A stretch of DNA of 64,000 nucleotides from Bacteroides propionicifaciens DSM 19291 = JCM 14649 (GTDB lineage Bacteria; Bacteroidota; Bacteroidia; Bacteroidales; Bacteroidaceae), in contig NZ_AQWS01000009.1 of NCBI RefSeq assembly GCF_000375405.1, positions 18,993 to 82,992 of the forward strand. The letters run 5' to 3'. Position numbers and translations under genes: made by a program. This document shows positions 38,515 to 45,476 of this stretch, in pieces. Below the pieces are notes generated by a model. It made no database searches, was not told the origin of the DNA, and saw only the letters and a list, made by a program, of their open reading frames with translations. Each line of letters begins with the position of its first letter. Within the stretch, counting starts at the first letter, position 1.

Positions 38515-38650
38515 TGCTACACATACTGCTACACAAAAAATGCAGCAGCAAAAAATGTAGCAGTGACGGTATTCTGAATACCATATTGACGGCATCAACT
38601 CTTTCTTTTTCAACGTATTAAATATTAACTTTGCAGCCGAGTGCTACACA
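38515..38650 (+). repeat. TGCTACACA repeats, candidate integrase arm-binding sites
   Basis: TGCTACACA occurs at 38515-38523, 38527-38535 and 38642-38650, and the reverse form TGTAGCAG at 38556-38563. A second direct repeat TGACGGCAT occurs at 38469-38477 and 38587-38595. They surround the integrase promoter region (TAACTTTG at 38626-38633 fits the -7 box). Such clustered short repeats beside an integrase gene usually are arm-type recombinase or excisionase sites. Confidence 0.6.
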
Positions 38651-38665
38651 AAAGAAAGATGCATT

Positions 38666-39892
38666 ATGAGAACAAATTTCAAGGTGTCCTTCTACCTACG
38701 CTCAAACTATGAGAACAAAGAAGGAAAGTCGCCTGTAATGCTCCGGGTATTCCTTAACGGAGAGATGGCTAATTTGGGATCTACGAAAATCTTCGTGGAC
38801 AAGACAGTATGGAACAATGCCACAAGTCGGCTCAAAGGCCGGACGGCTGAAGCCTTATCCGCCAATGCCGCATTGGACTCTATTTCTGCTGCACTGAATA
38901 ACATCTATCACAAATTTGAGGACGACCCCTCCCTGTCATTGGAGAAAATCCGCTCGTTTTTTGTGGGGAAAGACAGGGAGTACACAACTTTTCTCCCTGT
39001 ATTCGACAGGTTCAACGAAGATGTCAGACAGCGTGTAGGACATACCATCAGCAAGGACAGCCTTCAGAAATACAGCGTTTTGAGAAGACATTTCGCAGAG
39101 TTCCTTGTCTATAAGCATGGAAGGAAGGATATAGGGCTCACAGAGTTCACACCATCCGTAGTACAGGATTTTGAGTTGTATCTGAGCACGGTGGCGGGCT
39201 GCGCATACAACACGTCTGTCAAGAAAATGAAGGCACTCAAGACCGTAACCATCTATGCGCAAAAACGTGGCTATCTTCTTCACGACCCCTTCCTCAACCA
39301 CCGTTTTCACTTGGAGCCTGTCAATCGCGGCTTTCTCACGGACGAGGAAATCATGAAGATTGCTAACAAAGAACTGGATATCCACCGCTTAGAACTGGTA
39401 AGGGACGTTTTCATATTCTCCTGCTTCACGGGACTGGCATATATTGACGTGTCCAATCTCACACCAGACAACATCGTTACGCTCGATGACAAGCAGTGGA
39501 TTATGACCAAGCGGCAAAAGACGAATGTTGAAACAAATGTACTCTTGCTGGATATACCCAAGAGTATCATCGCCAAGTACAGCCACAAGACCTATCGAGA
39601 CGGCAAACTGTTTCCCATATTAACGAATCAGAAAACCAACGCATATTTGAAGGAAATTGCCGATATTTGTGGCATCAAGAAGAATCTGACCTTCCATCTT
39701 GCCCGCCATACATTCGCCACAATGTCACTGAGCAAGGGCGTTCCGATGGAAAGCGTGTCGAAGATGCTGGGACATACCAACATCAAGACCACACAAATCT
39801 ACGCCCGCATCACCAACAAGAAGATAGAGCATGATATGGAGCAACTTTCTGGCAAGCTCGACAAGTTCAACAAGGCGATGGGAATCCGATAA
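38666..39892 (+). CDS. int: tyrosine integrase of the ICE
   Basis: A 408-aa tyrosine recombinase. The arm-binding domain lies at residues ~3-60 (NFKVSFYLRSNYENKEGKSP...), the SAM-like core-binding domain at ~100-210, and the catalytic domain follows. The catalytic H344-x-x-R347, H370 and nucleophile Y379 are present (HLARHTFATM, MLGHTNIKTTQIYARI), with a K region at QKTNVETN. The first catalytic Arg is replaced by Ala258 in FTGLAYIDVS, as IntDOT of CTnDOT has Ser there. It recombines attL/attR for integration and excision. It is the first ICE gene, followed by DUF1896 after 32 bp. Confidence 0.95.
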   Translation: MRTNFKVSFYLRSNYENKEGKSPVMLRVFLNGEMANLGSTKIFVDKTVWNNATSRLKGRTAEALSANAALDSISAALNNIYHKFEDDPSLSLEKIRSFFVGKDREYTTFLPVFDRFNEDVRQRVGHTISKDSLQKYSVLRRHFAEFLVYKHGRKDIGLTEFTPSVVQDFELYLSTVAGCAYNTSVKKMKALKTVTIYAQKRGYLLHDPFLNHRFHLEPVNRGFLTDEEIMKIANKELDIHRLELVRDVFIFSCFTGLAYIDVSNLTPDNIVTLDDKQWIMTKRQKTNVETNVLLLDIPKSIIAKYSHKTYRDGKLFPILTNQKTNAYLKEIADICGIKKNLTFHLARHTFATMSLSKGVPMESVSKMLGHTNIKTTQIYARITNKKIEHDMEQLSGKLDKFNKAMGIR

Positions 39893-39924
39893 CAAATAAA
39901 GTATAACCCTAAAATAAAAGATTT

Positions 39925-40392
39925 ATGGAAACGACAAAGAAAGAACTTTCCTTCTTCTGTCTGAAGTTAGAGAACTACCTCAGTGAGCATTTCCCTGAAA
40001 TGCTGAGTGACAAACCATTCATAACGGCAAGAGCGGATGAAGCCCTTACCACTTACTGCGATGCAGTGGCGCAAGGCTTCTCACATCCCGAAGCAGAGAC
40101 AATGGCAAGCGAGGTGCTGCATCGAGGACTGCATTTCTCCAAGTACGATACGCTTGTTTCCGTGCTGGAGAATGAGTTTGAGAAGGAACTTCCCTCCCCA
40201 CTCCCCGAAAGGCTTTCCCCGATACTTCTGAAAAACAAGGCTGTACAAAGCGTTTTCGGAAAATATGATCTTACGGACGACTTCGGCGCAAGTCCGGAGT
40301 ATGAGAAACTATACACCGAGCTGACCGGGACAATCGTTCTGCTCATCGAGGTCAATGGTCTGCCAACGATAGGCAGTGAGAGCATAACTTGA
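39925..40392 (+). CDS. DUF1896 protein
   Basis: A 155-aa protein with the DUF1896 pattern (KKELSFFCLKLENYLSEHFPEMLSDK ... EALTTYCDAVAQGFSHPEAETMASEVLHRGLHFSKYDTL). DUF1896 is regularly found next to Bacteroidota ICE integrases. No signal peptide or membrane helix is present. It lies 32 bp after the integrase gene, so the two probably share a transcript. The function is unknown. Confidence 0.88.
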   Translation: METTKKELSFFCLKLENYLSEHFPEMLSDKPFITARADEALTTYCDAVAQGFSHPEAETMASEVLHRGLHFSKYDTLVSVLENEFEKELPSPLPERLSPILLKNKAVQSVFGKYDLTDDFGASPEYEKLYTELTGTIVLLIEVNGLPTIGSESIT

Positions 40393-40531
40393 TGTAACAC
40401 CATCGGGAGCTTTTGTAGTGTCAAGAGCCAAGATAACCACTCTCCCCCACACACCAAGAGTTTGGGCAAACACTTGGCTTTGTATGGCAGAGTATCTTGT
40501 TATTGCTCTTGAACTATTAAAAGCCCCGATT

Positions 40532-40879
40532 ATGAATACAATCATCATGAATCAAGACGTTCACACACCTGCCTTCATCAAGGCAGACGCATCGAACAAG
40601 ACCGACAGGAACAGGCAGCAGCCTACTTCTCCCAAGCAAGTCCGCCGCTTCGGTTGGACACGCTTCATCGAACCCGTCCTTCTGCTTTCCCTTGTCATCG
40701 GTGCAGTTTACCTTATCTCAAAGATGGTAACCCCGCAAGTCGTAACTGCCGTGTCAGTCATTGCAGGTTTTCTGATACTACGCTTTATAGTCCGTGTAAT
40801 CCTGAAAGTGACATTTACGCTTCTGAGCTTTCTGTTCTGGCTGGCGATACTCTGCGCCAGCCTGCTTTGCGTGCTTTGA
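40532..40879 (+). CDS. small membrane protein of the ICE
   Basis: A 115-aa protein with a charged N-terminal half (SNKTDRNRQQPTSPKQVRRFGW) and two to three hydrophobic stretches (FIEPVLLLSLVIGAVYLIS, VVTAVSVIAGFLILRFIVRVIL, and a C-terminal hydrophobic tail). I start at ATG 40532 because the upstream extension (from 40418) contains no family-like sequence. It belongs to the hypothetical membrane proteins common beside DUF1896 in such ICEs. The function is unknown. A terminator stands 38 bp behind it. Confidence 0.7.
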   Translation: MNTIIMNQDVHTPAFIKADASNKTDRNRQQPTSPKQVRRFGWTRFIEPVLLLSLVIGAVYLISKMVTPQVVTAVSVIAGFLILRFIVRVILKVTFTLLSFLFWLAILCASLLCVL

Positions 40880-40916
40880 GAAGCACGGTTTTGTAAACCT
40901 TTCATTTATATTTCAT

Positions 40917-40960
40917 AAGGTGGTTATCTCGCATTTTGCGGATAGCCACCTTTTTTGTTT
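40917..40960 (+). terminator. stem-loop terminator ending the integrase transcript
   Basis: AAGGTGGTTATC (40917-40928) pairs with GATAGCCACCTT (40941-40952) with one G-U pair, and an inner CGCA/TGCG extends the stem. It is followed by a T-run (to 40957). Confidence 0.88.
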
Positions 40961-41230
40961 TCCATTTCAAGCGTTGCACTTTCGCTTCTCTTCCACGGCT
41001 CCACAATATGCGATGTCGCAAGACGGGCTGTTCCCTTTTTATCCGCAAAGGTAGTACGGGGCTTGCGGCTTTCCCAAGGTCGGTGCCTTCGGTTTGTCTG
41101 AAAAATCTCCATCCCTGCGGGTAGTATTTTTCGCCAAAACCTTGTGCAAGCCCCGCCCCGCTACCTCGTGTATTGCTACAAAAAGGAATCAGCATACTCC
41201 GATCTTTGGACGCATAAAAAAAATGTCGCT
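40961..41230 (+). other. gene-free leader region of the accessory block
   Basis: About 270 bp without a convincing ORF (short frames on either strand lack coding character). GATCTTTGG at 41200-41208 is near to a -7 box and could start the accessory transcript 22 bp before the next gene. Nothing else could be identified. Confidence 0.4.
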
Positions 41231-41662
41231 ATGGATAAGCAGAAAGTAAACATAACATCTTCGATGAAGAAAAAAGGATATAGCTCCTCCTCTCATTACC
41301 GCATTAAATCTGTGGTTGGACAAAGTGAGCAAGTGTTGGCTACGAAATTCGTGCAGTGGGACGTTGAACCATTGGAGAGCCTTTCAAGCAGCAAAGTGTA
41401 TCTCCTGCGTGCGAAACTCAATCGTGGCGAAGTGATGAGCCGTGAGGAAAAGGACTGGCTATGCGAAGCCGTGAACTCAAACACCTACTTCCGTACAGCC
41501 GTACCTCTAATGGGCTACCGATTTGACTTTCTTGATGTGCTGAAGAAATACCTTGTGGCTCAATACGGACAATGGGCAGAGTATTACGCACCCGACAGAA
41601 CGAGCCTAAGAGCCTACTTATATGGACGTGTCAATCAGATAGTGGAAATTCCAAAACAATAA
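41231..41662 (+). CDS. hypothetical ICE accessory protein, 143 aa
   Basis: A soluble basic protein starting MDKQKVNITSSMKKKGYSSSSHYRI. It continues with ATKFVQWDVEPLESLSSSKVYLLRAKLNRGEVMSREEKDWLCEAV and ends in a helical segment rich in aromatics (RFDFLDVLKKYLVAQYGQWAEYYAPD). I start at ATG 41231 (SDLWTHKKN upstream is not family-like). I do not know the family. It is the first of four to five small genes on the same strand with short gaps (5 bp to the next). Confidence 0.75.
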   Translation: MDKQKVNITSSMKKKGYSSSSHYRIKSVVGQSEQVLATKFVQWDVEPLESLSSSKVYLLRAKLNRGEVMSREEKDWLCEAVNSNTYFRTAVPLMGYRFDFLDVLKKYLVAQYGQWAEYYAPDRTSLRAYLYGRVNQIVEIPKQ

Positions 41663-41667
41663 ACGCT

Positions 41668-41961
41668 ATGCAGAAATTCAGTTTTTACCAAGACAGAAAG
41701 GTTACTTGTTGGGAGCGCACCCGATTTGAAGTGAAAGCGGAGAACTACGAGGAAGCCGTCGCCATTGTCAAGTCGTGGCAGGGAGAGGACGTGCTTTGCC
41801 TTGAAGATGACAAGGTGGTTTTCATCACAGACGGAGAAACCTTGTATGAAACAGCCGAAAGCCTTTCCATAGAGGACAATCAAGGACAGCCCACAATAGA
41901 GGTGTTCGGAGAGTATGGGGAAGACATCATCGACAACAAGCCCGATGTGTCAGTCAGATAA
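41668..41961 (+). CDS. hypothetical ICE accessory protein, 97 aa
   Basis: A small acidic protein (MQKFSFYQDRKVTCWERTRF..., then AENYEEAVAIVKSWQGEDVL and ESLSIEDNQGQPTIEVFGEYGEDII). It starts 5 bp after the previous stop, so the ATG at 41668 is preferred over the upstream in-frame ATG at 41572, which lies inside the previous gene. It has a beta-alpha pattern but no recognised domain. Likely co-transcribed with its neighbours. Confidence 0.72.
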   Translation: MQKFSFYQDRKVTCWERTRFEVKAENYEEAVAIVKSWQGEDVLCLEDDKVVFITDGETLYETAESLSIEDNQGQPTIEVFGEYGEDIIDNKPDVSVR

Positions 41962-41984
41962 GAAACAAAACAATAAGCAAAGAT

Positions 41985-42299
41985 ATGAAAAGAGCAGAAA
42001 AAGCGACCGATACTATTTTGGTCAGGGCATACACGAACAGCGAATGGGACAGATGCGACTTTGCCATTGTCCATTGTGGAGAAGTGTGGAGGAACATCAT
42101 ACGGAAAAGAATGGAAGCGATACAGACCATTTCGGAGGACAGCGAACTATGCTCGGTCCGATACCATGGCGCATCGGTGGATTTTTTCCAAACGGACGAT
42201 GAGGACATATTGAAACTCTTGGAGCAGGAGGATTGGACATTCATTGAGATGGACGAGGACGAGGACGAGGACACTTGCAAGTCCCGAAAACAGGCTTGA
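41985..42299 (+). CDS. hypothetical ICE accessory protein, 104 aa, possibly frameshifted
   Basis: A small acidic protein (MKRAEKATDTILVRAYTNSEWDRCDF...). Its C-terminus is an Asp/Glu run coded by a (GACGAG) hexanucleotide repeat at about 42250-42271, ending CKSRKQA. After the repeat, the +1 frame continues with coding-like sequence through to 42417 (see next entry). Removing one base in the AAAA of CCCGAAAACAGG would fuse both into a ~143-aa protein. I cannot tell a true short gene from a frameshifted one. Confidence 0.65.
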   Translation: MKRAEKATDTILVRAYTNSEWDRCDFAIVHCGEVWRNIIRKRMEAIQTISEDSELCSVRYHGASVDFFQTDDEDILKLLEQEDWTFIEMDEDEDEDTCKSRKQA

Positions 42300-42417
42300 C
42301 ACCTACCGCCTTTCCATTTTCCCGAAAGGAGGATTTATGTACTCCGCTTTCGGCAAGCACACGGGCGAGGAATTTTGGACGGAGGAACTGACCCTTGCAG
42401 ACATTGCCGGCAGATAA
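42298..42417 (+). other. coding-like tail in the +1 frame behind the 104-aa gene
   Basis: This frame reads DTYRLSIFPKGGF and then MYSAFGKHTGEEFWTEELTLADIAGR before the stop at 42415. It could be the true 3' end of the upstream gene after a one-base shift. Alternatively the ATG at 42337 could start a separate 26-aa peptide; it is preceded by AAAGGAGG with a spacing of 4-5 bases, which is unusual for Bacteroidota. The first reading is favoured because the peptide before the ATG also looks coding. Confidence 0.4.
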
Positions 42418-42453
42418 GAAAAAAAGAAACATAAACGATTAAGACAACATACA

Positions 42454-42873
42454 ATGAAAGGAACAGAACATTTCACACGGACGATAGCCGAGTATCTCAA
42501 TCAGCGTGCAGCGACAGACCCTTTGTTTGCCCCCAATTTGATGAAGCCTAACAAGAGCATCGAGGAGTGTGTAACCTACATACTTAACCAAGTGCAGAAA
42601 AGTGGCTGCAACGGATTTGACGACGATGAAATCTACTCTATGGCAGTCCACTACTATGACGAGGACGAGATAGAGGTGGGAAAGGCGACCGACTGCCAAG
42701 TAATGGTAAACCACGTTGTGGAACTCACGGAGGAGGAGAAAGCCGAAGCACGCAAGCAAGCCATTGAGCAATATCAGCGTGAGGAACTTGCCAAGATACA
42801 GAGCCGTAACGCACGAGGGAAGAAGACCGAGAGCGCAGCAACACAAGTACAACCATCATTATTTGATTTTTAA
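42454..42873 (+). CDS. PcfK-like protein
   Basis: A 139-aa protein matching the PcfK-like family (TEHFTRTIAEYLNQRAATDPLFAPNLMKPNKSIEECVTYILNQV, then GCNGFDDDEIYSMAVHYYDEDEIEV). A charged helical tail ends in SAATQVQPSLFDF, a beta-clamp-like C-terminus (QPSLFDF). PcfK and PcfJ were first named from the enterococcal pCF10 transfer region. Their biochemical role is not known. The gene is followed 19 bp later by ardA. Confidence 0.85.
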   Translation: MKGTEHFTRTIAEYLNQRAATDPLFAPNLMKPNKSIEECVTYILNQVQKSGCNGFDDDEIYSMAVHYYDEDEIEVGKATDCQVMVNHVVELTEEEKAEARKQAIEQYQREELAKIQSRNARGKKTESAATQVQPSLFDF

Positions 42874-42892
42874 CCCCTTAGACAGCAAAGAA

Positions 42893-43423
42893 ATGGAAAC
42901 AAAGGATTTAAGCGAAGCACGCATCTATGTAAGTACTTATGGGAAGTACAACGAAGGCTCACTAAAAGGTAAGTGGATAGACCTTTCGAGTTGTTACGAC
43001 CATGACGAGTTTATGGAAGTGTGCCACGAACTCCACCAAGACGAGGAAGAACCCGAATTGATGTTCCAAGATTGGGAGAACATTCCCGAAGAACTCATTG
43101 ACGAGGGGCATTTGGACAGCAACTTCTTTGAACTTCGGGACGAGTTGGAGAAATTGGACGGTATGAACGTGAGTGCCTTTTGGATATGGTTGGAGAATAC
43201 CGGCAAGGACTTGACCACTTCCGTTTATTTCCTAATGAAGCAATTTCATTCCGCTTTCGTAGGCAGATATGTGAGCAAAGAAGATTTTGCAAGGGAAATG
43301 GTAGGAATGGAACACGAACTATCCGAGTTTGCAGAACGATACTTCGATTATGACAAGTATGCAGACGAACTCTTTGACGAGGGGTATTGGTTTGAGAGCG
43401 GATATGTATTCCGTGACGAATAA
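42893..43423 (+). CDS. ardA: antirestriction protein ArdA
   Basis: A 176-aa very acidic protein of the ArdA family (ARIYVSTYGKYNEGSLKGKWIDL at the start, then acidic segments and FAREMVGMEHELSEFAERYFDYDKYADELF). ArdA mimics bent DNA and inhibits type I restriction enzymes when the ICE enters a new cell. The start at 42893 (METKDLSEAR) is the family start. It lies between the PcfK-like and PcfJ-like genes. Confidence 0.92.
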   Translation: METKDLSEARIYVSTYGKYNEGSLKGKWIDLSSCYDHDEFMEVCHELHQDEEEPELMFQDWENIPEELIDEGHLDSNFFELRDELEKLDGMNVSAFWIWLENTGKDLTTSVYFLMKQFHSAFVGRYVSKEDFAREMVGMEHELSEFAERYFDYDKYADELFDEGYWFESGYVFRDE

Positions 43424-43426
43424 AAC

Positions 43427-43433
43427 AAGGAGG
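43427..43433 (+). promoter_or_regulatory. strong Shine-Dalgarno-like site before PcfJ-like gene
   Basis: AAGGAGG lies 8 bases before the ATG at 43442. Such strong sites are rare in Bacteroidota, where most genes lack them. Confidence 0.6.
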
Positions 43434-43441
43434 ACATAAAA

Positions 43442-44716
43442 ATGAAGCCGAGAAATAAGTTTGAGAAGGCAGTCCTTGCCGAGAGCAAGCACCTTCGCCC
43501 GATAACCAAGACACAGAGCAGGTGGGCATTCCGTGAGTGTATAGACCACTTCGCCTACCGACTGCCCAAAGGTCGCACCACTTGTATGGACTGCGGACAT
43601 AGTTGGGTGATGGACAAACCGAAAGAAACCTGCATCTGCCCTCATTGCAGGGCAAAGTTGAAGGTCAAGGAAACCTTTGAGCGCAAATTGCAGCAGAAGC
43701 ACTACTTCACGACACTTACCGCTCATGGAGAATATCAAGTGTTGCGAATGTTCCTCCTCGTGGCAGGAATGGAGAAAGGCTGCAAGGCTGAATATCATGC
43801 GCTTGAAATCGGGCAGTATTGGTGGAACGCTGAGGGAAGGAAAGCCATAGTCGCCATTCCACGCACGATGGGTTGGTACGTCGATACCTTTTCGTTCTAC
43901 ACCCCTATGGCAATCCGCAACGACAATGAAGCCTACCGATATGCCGCCTATTCCCCGATGTATCCGAAGTTCAAGGTGTCGGACACCCTGCGCAGGAATG
44001 GCTTTGAGGACAATTTCTATGGCATGGAGCCAACAACGCTGATACCTGCGTTGCTTTCCGACAGCCGAGCCGAAACATTGATGAAGTCGGGACGTACGGA
44101 CCACCTGCGCTATTTTCTTGGCAAAAGAAAAGCGTTTGACGAGTATTGGCAGTCCTATAAGATTGCAGTCCGCAACGGCTACGAGATAACCGACATTTCC
44201 CTTTGGTGCGACTATGTGGACATGCTCCGCAGATTGGGCAGGGACACACACAGCCCGAAGTACCTTTGTCCTGCCGACCTTAAAGCCGAGCACGACCGCA
44301 GACATACGGAACTCAACAGACAAAGGGAAAGGGAGGAGATAGCCCAAAAACGGCAAAAGGCGATGGAAGATGAAAAGCGTTTCCAAGAACTCAAATCCAA
44401 GTTCTTCGGTATATCATTCACGGACGGAAAAATCCAAGTCCACGTATTGGAGAGCGTGCGGGAGCATTTGGAGGAGGGAGCGACCATGCACCATTGCGTA
44501 TTCTCCAATGAGTATTATCTCAAAGAGGACTCACTAATCCTATCGGCTACCATTGAGGGCGAACGGATTGAGACAGTAGAGGTGTCATTAAAGACTTTGG
44601 AAGTGGTGCAAAGTCGTGGAGTGTGCAACAAGAACACGGAATACCACGAGCAGATAGTGAATCTTGTCAATGCCAACCGAAGGCTAATCAGCCAACGAAT
44701 GAAAGCGACGGCATAA
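43442..44716 (+). CDS. PcfJ-like protein
   Basis: A 424-aa protein. Near residues 48-72 it holds a zinc-ribbon (TCMDCGHSWVMDKPKETCICPHC). The central body is SAM-like/helical, and the C-terminal half contains HVLESVREHLEEGATMHHCV, typical of PcfJ. The family occurs in many conjugative elements. Its exact job is unknown, but single-stranded DNA processing is often assumed. It is the largest accessory gene and follows ardA by 18 bp. Confidence 0.85.
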   Translation: MKPRNKFEKAVLAESKHLRPITKTQSRWAFRECIDHFAYRLPKGRTTCMDCGHSWVMDKPKETCICPHCRAKLKVKETFERKLQQKHYFTTLTAHGEYQVLRMFLLVAGMEKGCKAEYHALEIGQYWWNAEGRKAIVAIPRTMGWYVDTFSFYTPMAIRNDNEAYRYAAYSPMYPKFKVSDTLRRNGFEDNFYGMEPTTLIPALLSDSRAETLMKSGRTDHLRYFLGKRKAFDEYWQSYKIAVRNGYEITDISLWCDYVDMLRRLGRDTHSPKYLCPADLKAEHDRRHTELNRQREREEIAQKRQKAMEDEKRFQELKSKFFGISFTDGKIQVHVLESVREHLEEGATMHHCVFSNEYYLKEDSLILSATIEGERIETVEVSLKTLEVVQSRGVCNKNTEYHEQIVNLVNANRRLISQRMKATA

Positions 44717-44741
44717 CATGAACCATTAAATAATCAGAGAT

Positions 44742-44996
44742 ATGAAAGTACAAGTAGAAGGCATCATCAGAAATTGGGCAGATGAGATACCCAATATCAT
44801 TGTAAGGGTTATCAATGCAATAACCATAGCCGAGAACAAGGAGGAATTGCAGACAGCACTCCTCCTAATTGCCCAAGAAACTGCGCTGGACAAATATTTT
44901 GTCTATGGATATGGCGCACATCACTTTTGGCTCACGCACCGCAGATTGTCAAGTGGAAAGCCAATGGAATATAGATTGTTAATTGTTGAATTTTAA
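44742..44996 (+). CDS. hypothetical ICE accessory protein, 84 aa
   Basis: A small protein (MKVQVEGIIRNWADEIPNIIVRVINAITIAENKEELQTALLLIAQETALDKYFVYGYGAHHFWLTHRRLSS...) with no known domain. It lies 25 bp after the PcfJ-like gene and 10 bp before the next small gene on the same strand, so it is probably part of the same transcript. The helical first half suggests a compact soluble fold. The function is unknown. Confidence 0.65.
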   Translation: MKVQVEGIIRNWADEIPNIIVRVINAITIAENKEELQTALLLIAQETALDKYFVYGYGAHHFWLTHRRLSSGKPMEYRLLIVEF

Positions 44997-45006
44997 GATT
45001 ACGAAG

Positions 45007-45237
45007 ATGAAACAGAGAATTTTGGTATATACGCAATATGTTTTCGATGGTGTATTCGATGTGGTCGCTGAGAGCAAGGAGGAAGCACGGCAGAAAGTCC
45101 TGCAAGATTGTGGGTTGGTCATGGGTGGAAGCATTCACAGCACCCTGCCCGATGATGAGATAAATTGGGCATTTGACAGACATCCCAATAAAAGGATAGA
45201 CAGAATAACGAAAGTGCAGGAACAGCACCTTGAATAA
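45007..45237 (+). CDS. hypothetical ICE accessory protein, 76 aa
   Basis: A small protein (MKQRILVYTQYVFDGVFDVVAESKEEARQKVLQDCGLVMGG...) with a beta-alpha-beta pattern. I start at ATG 45007, 10 bp after the previous stop; the in-frame ATG at 44983 lies inside that gene. It is the last gene before a terminator. It resembles the first 40 residues of the 97-aa gene at 41668 in layout, but I did not establish homology. Confidence 0.6.
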   Translation: MKQRILVYTQYVFDGVFDVVAESKEEARQKVLQDCGLVMGGSIHSTLPDDEINWAFDRHPNKRIDRITKVQEQHLE

Positions 45238-45245
45238 GACCACGA

Positions 45246-45285
45246 GCCACGCAAACCGAAAATTTGCGTGGCTTCTTTTCTTTGT
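45246..45285 (+). terminator. stem-loop terminator of accessory operon
   Basis: GCCACGCAAA (45246-45255) pairs with TTTGCGTGGC (45263-45272) and is followed by TTCTTTTCTTTG. It ends the PcfJ-region transcript. Confidence 0.85.
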
Positions 45286-45357
45286 CTTTGAACGAGCAGG
45301 CGACCAAAGTAAAGAAGCAAAAGAAAGTCGCAAAGAAATTTCTTCTCTTAATAATCG

Positions 45358-45365
45358 AGAAAAAT
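45358..45365. repeat. 8-bp target-site duplication, left copy (AGAAAAAT)
   Basis: AGAAAAAT here and at 46745-46752 flank the IS256-family element. An 8-bp duplication is typical of IS256. Confidence 0.85.
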
Positions 45366-45412
45366 GGGAGTGTAAATTGAACTGTGTCAAGGCTCTATTC
45401 CTTGTATTTTTA

Positions 45413-45457
45413 CCTCATCTGGGAGACGCAATTTTTAATTGCGTTTTCCAGATGAGG
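45413..45457. terminator. hairpin inside the IS end, behind the transposase
   Basis: CCTCATCTGG (45413-45422) pairs with CCAGATGAGG (45448-45457), with an inner ACGCAATT/AATTGCGT. It is located between the left terminal repeat and the transposase stop codon and may shield the IS from outside transcription. Confidence 0.75.
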
Positions 45458-45476
45458 AGCCTTCTTAGGCGCAAAG

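Noticed and set aside
40902..41195. 97-codon minus-strand frame behind the small membrane protein gene
   Set aside because: It crosses a terminator hairpin and shows no known motif; a gene here is not supported.
43319..44386. 355-codon open frame on the minus strand
   Set aside because: It lies opposite the PcfJ-like gene, its translation has no family-like motif, and the plus-strand frame has clear domains.
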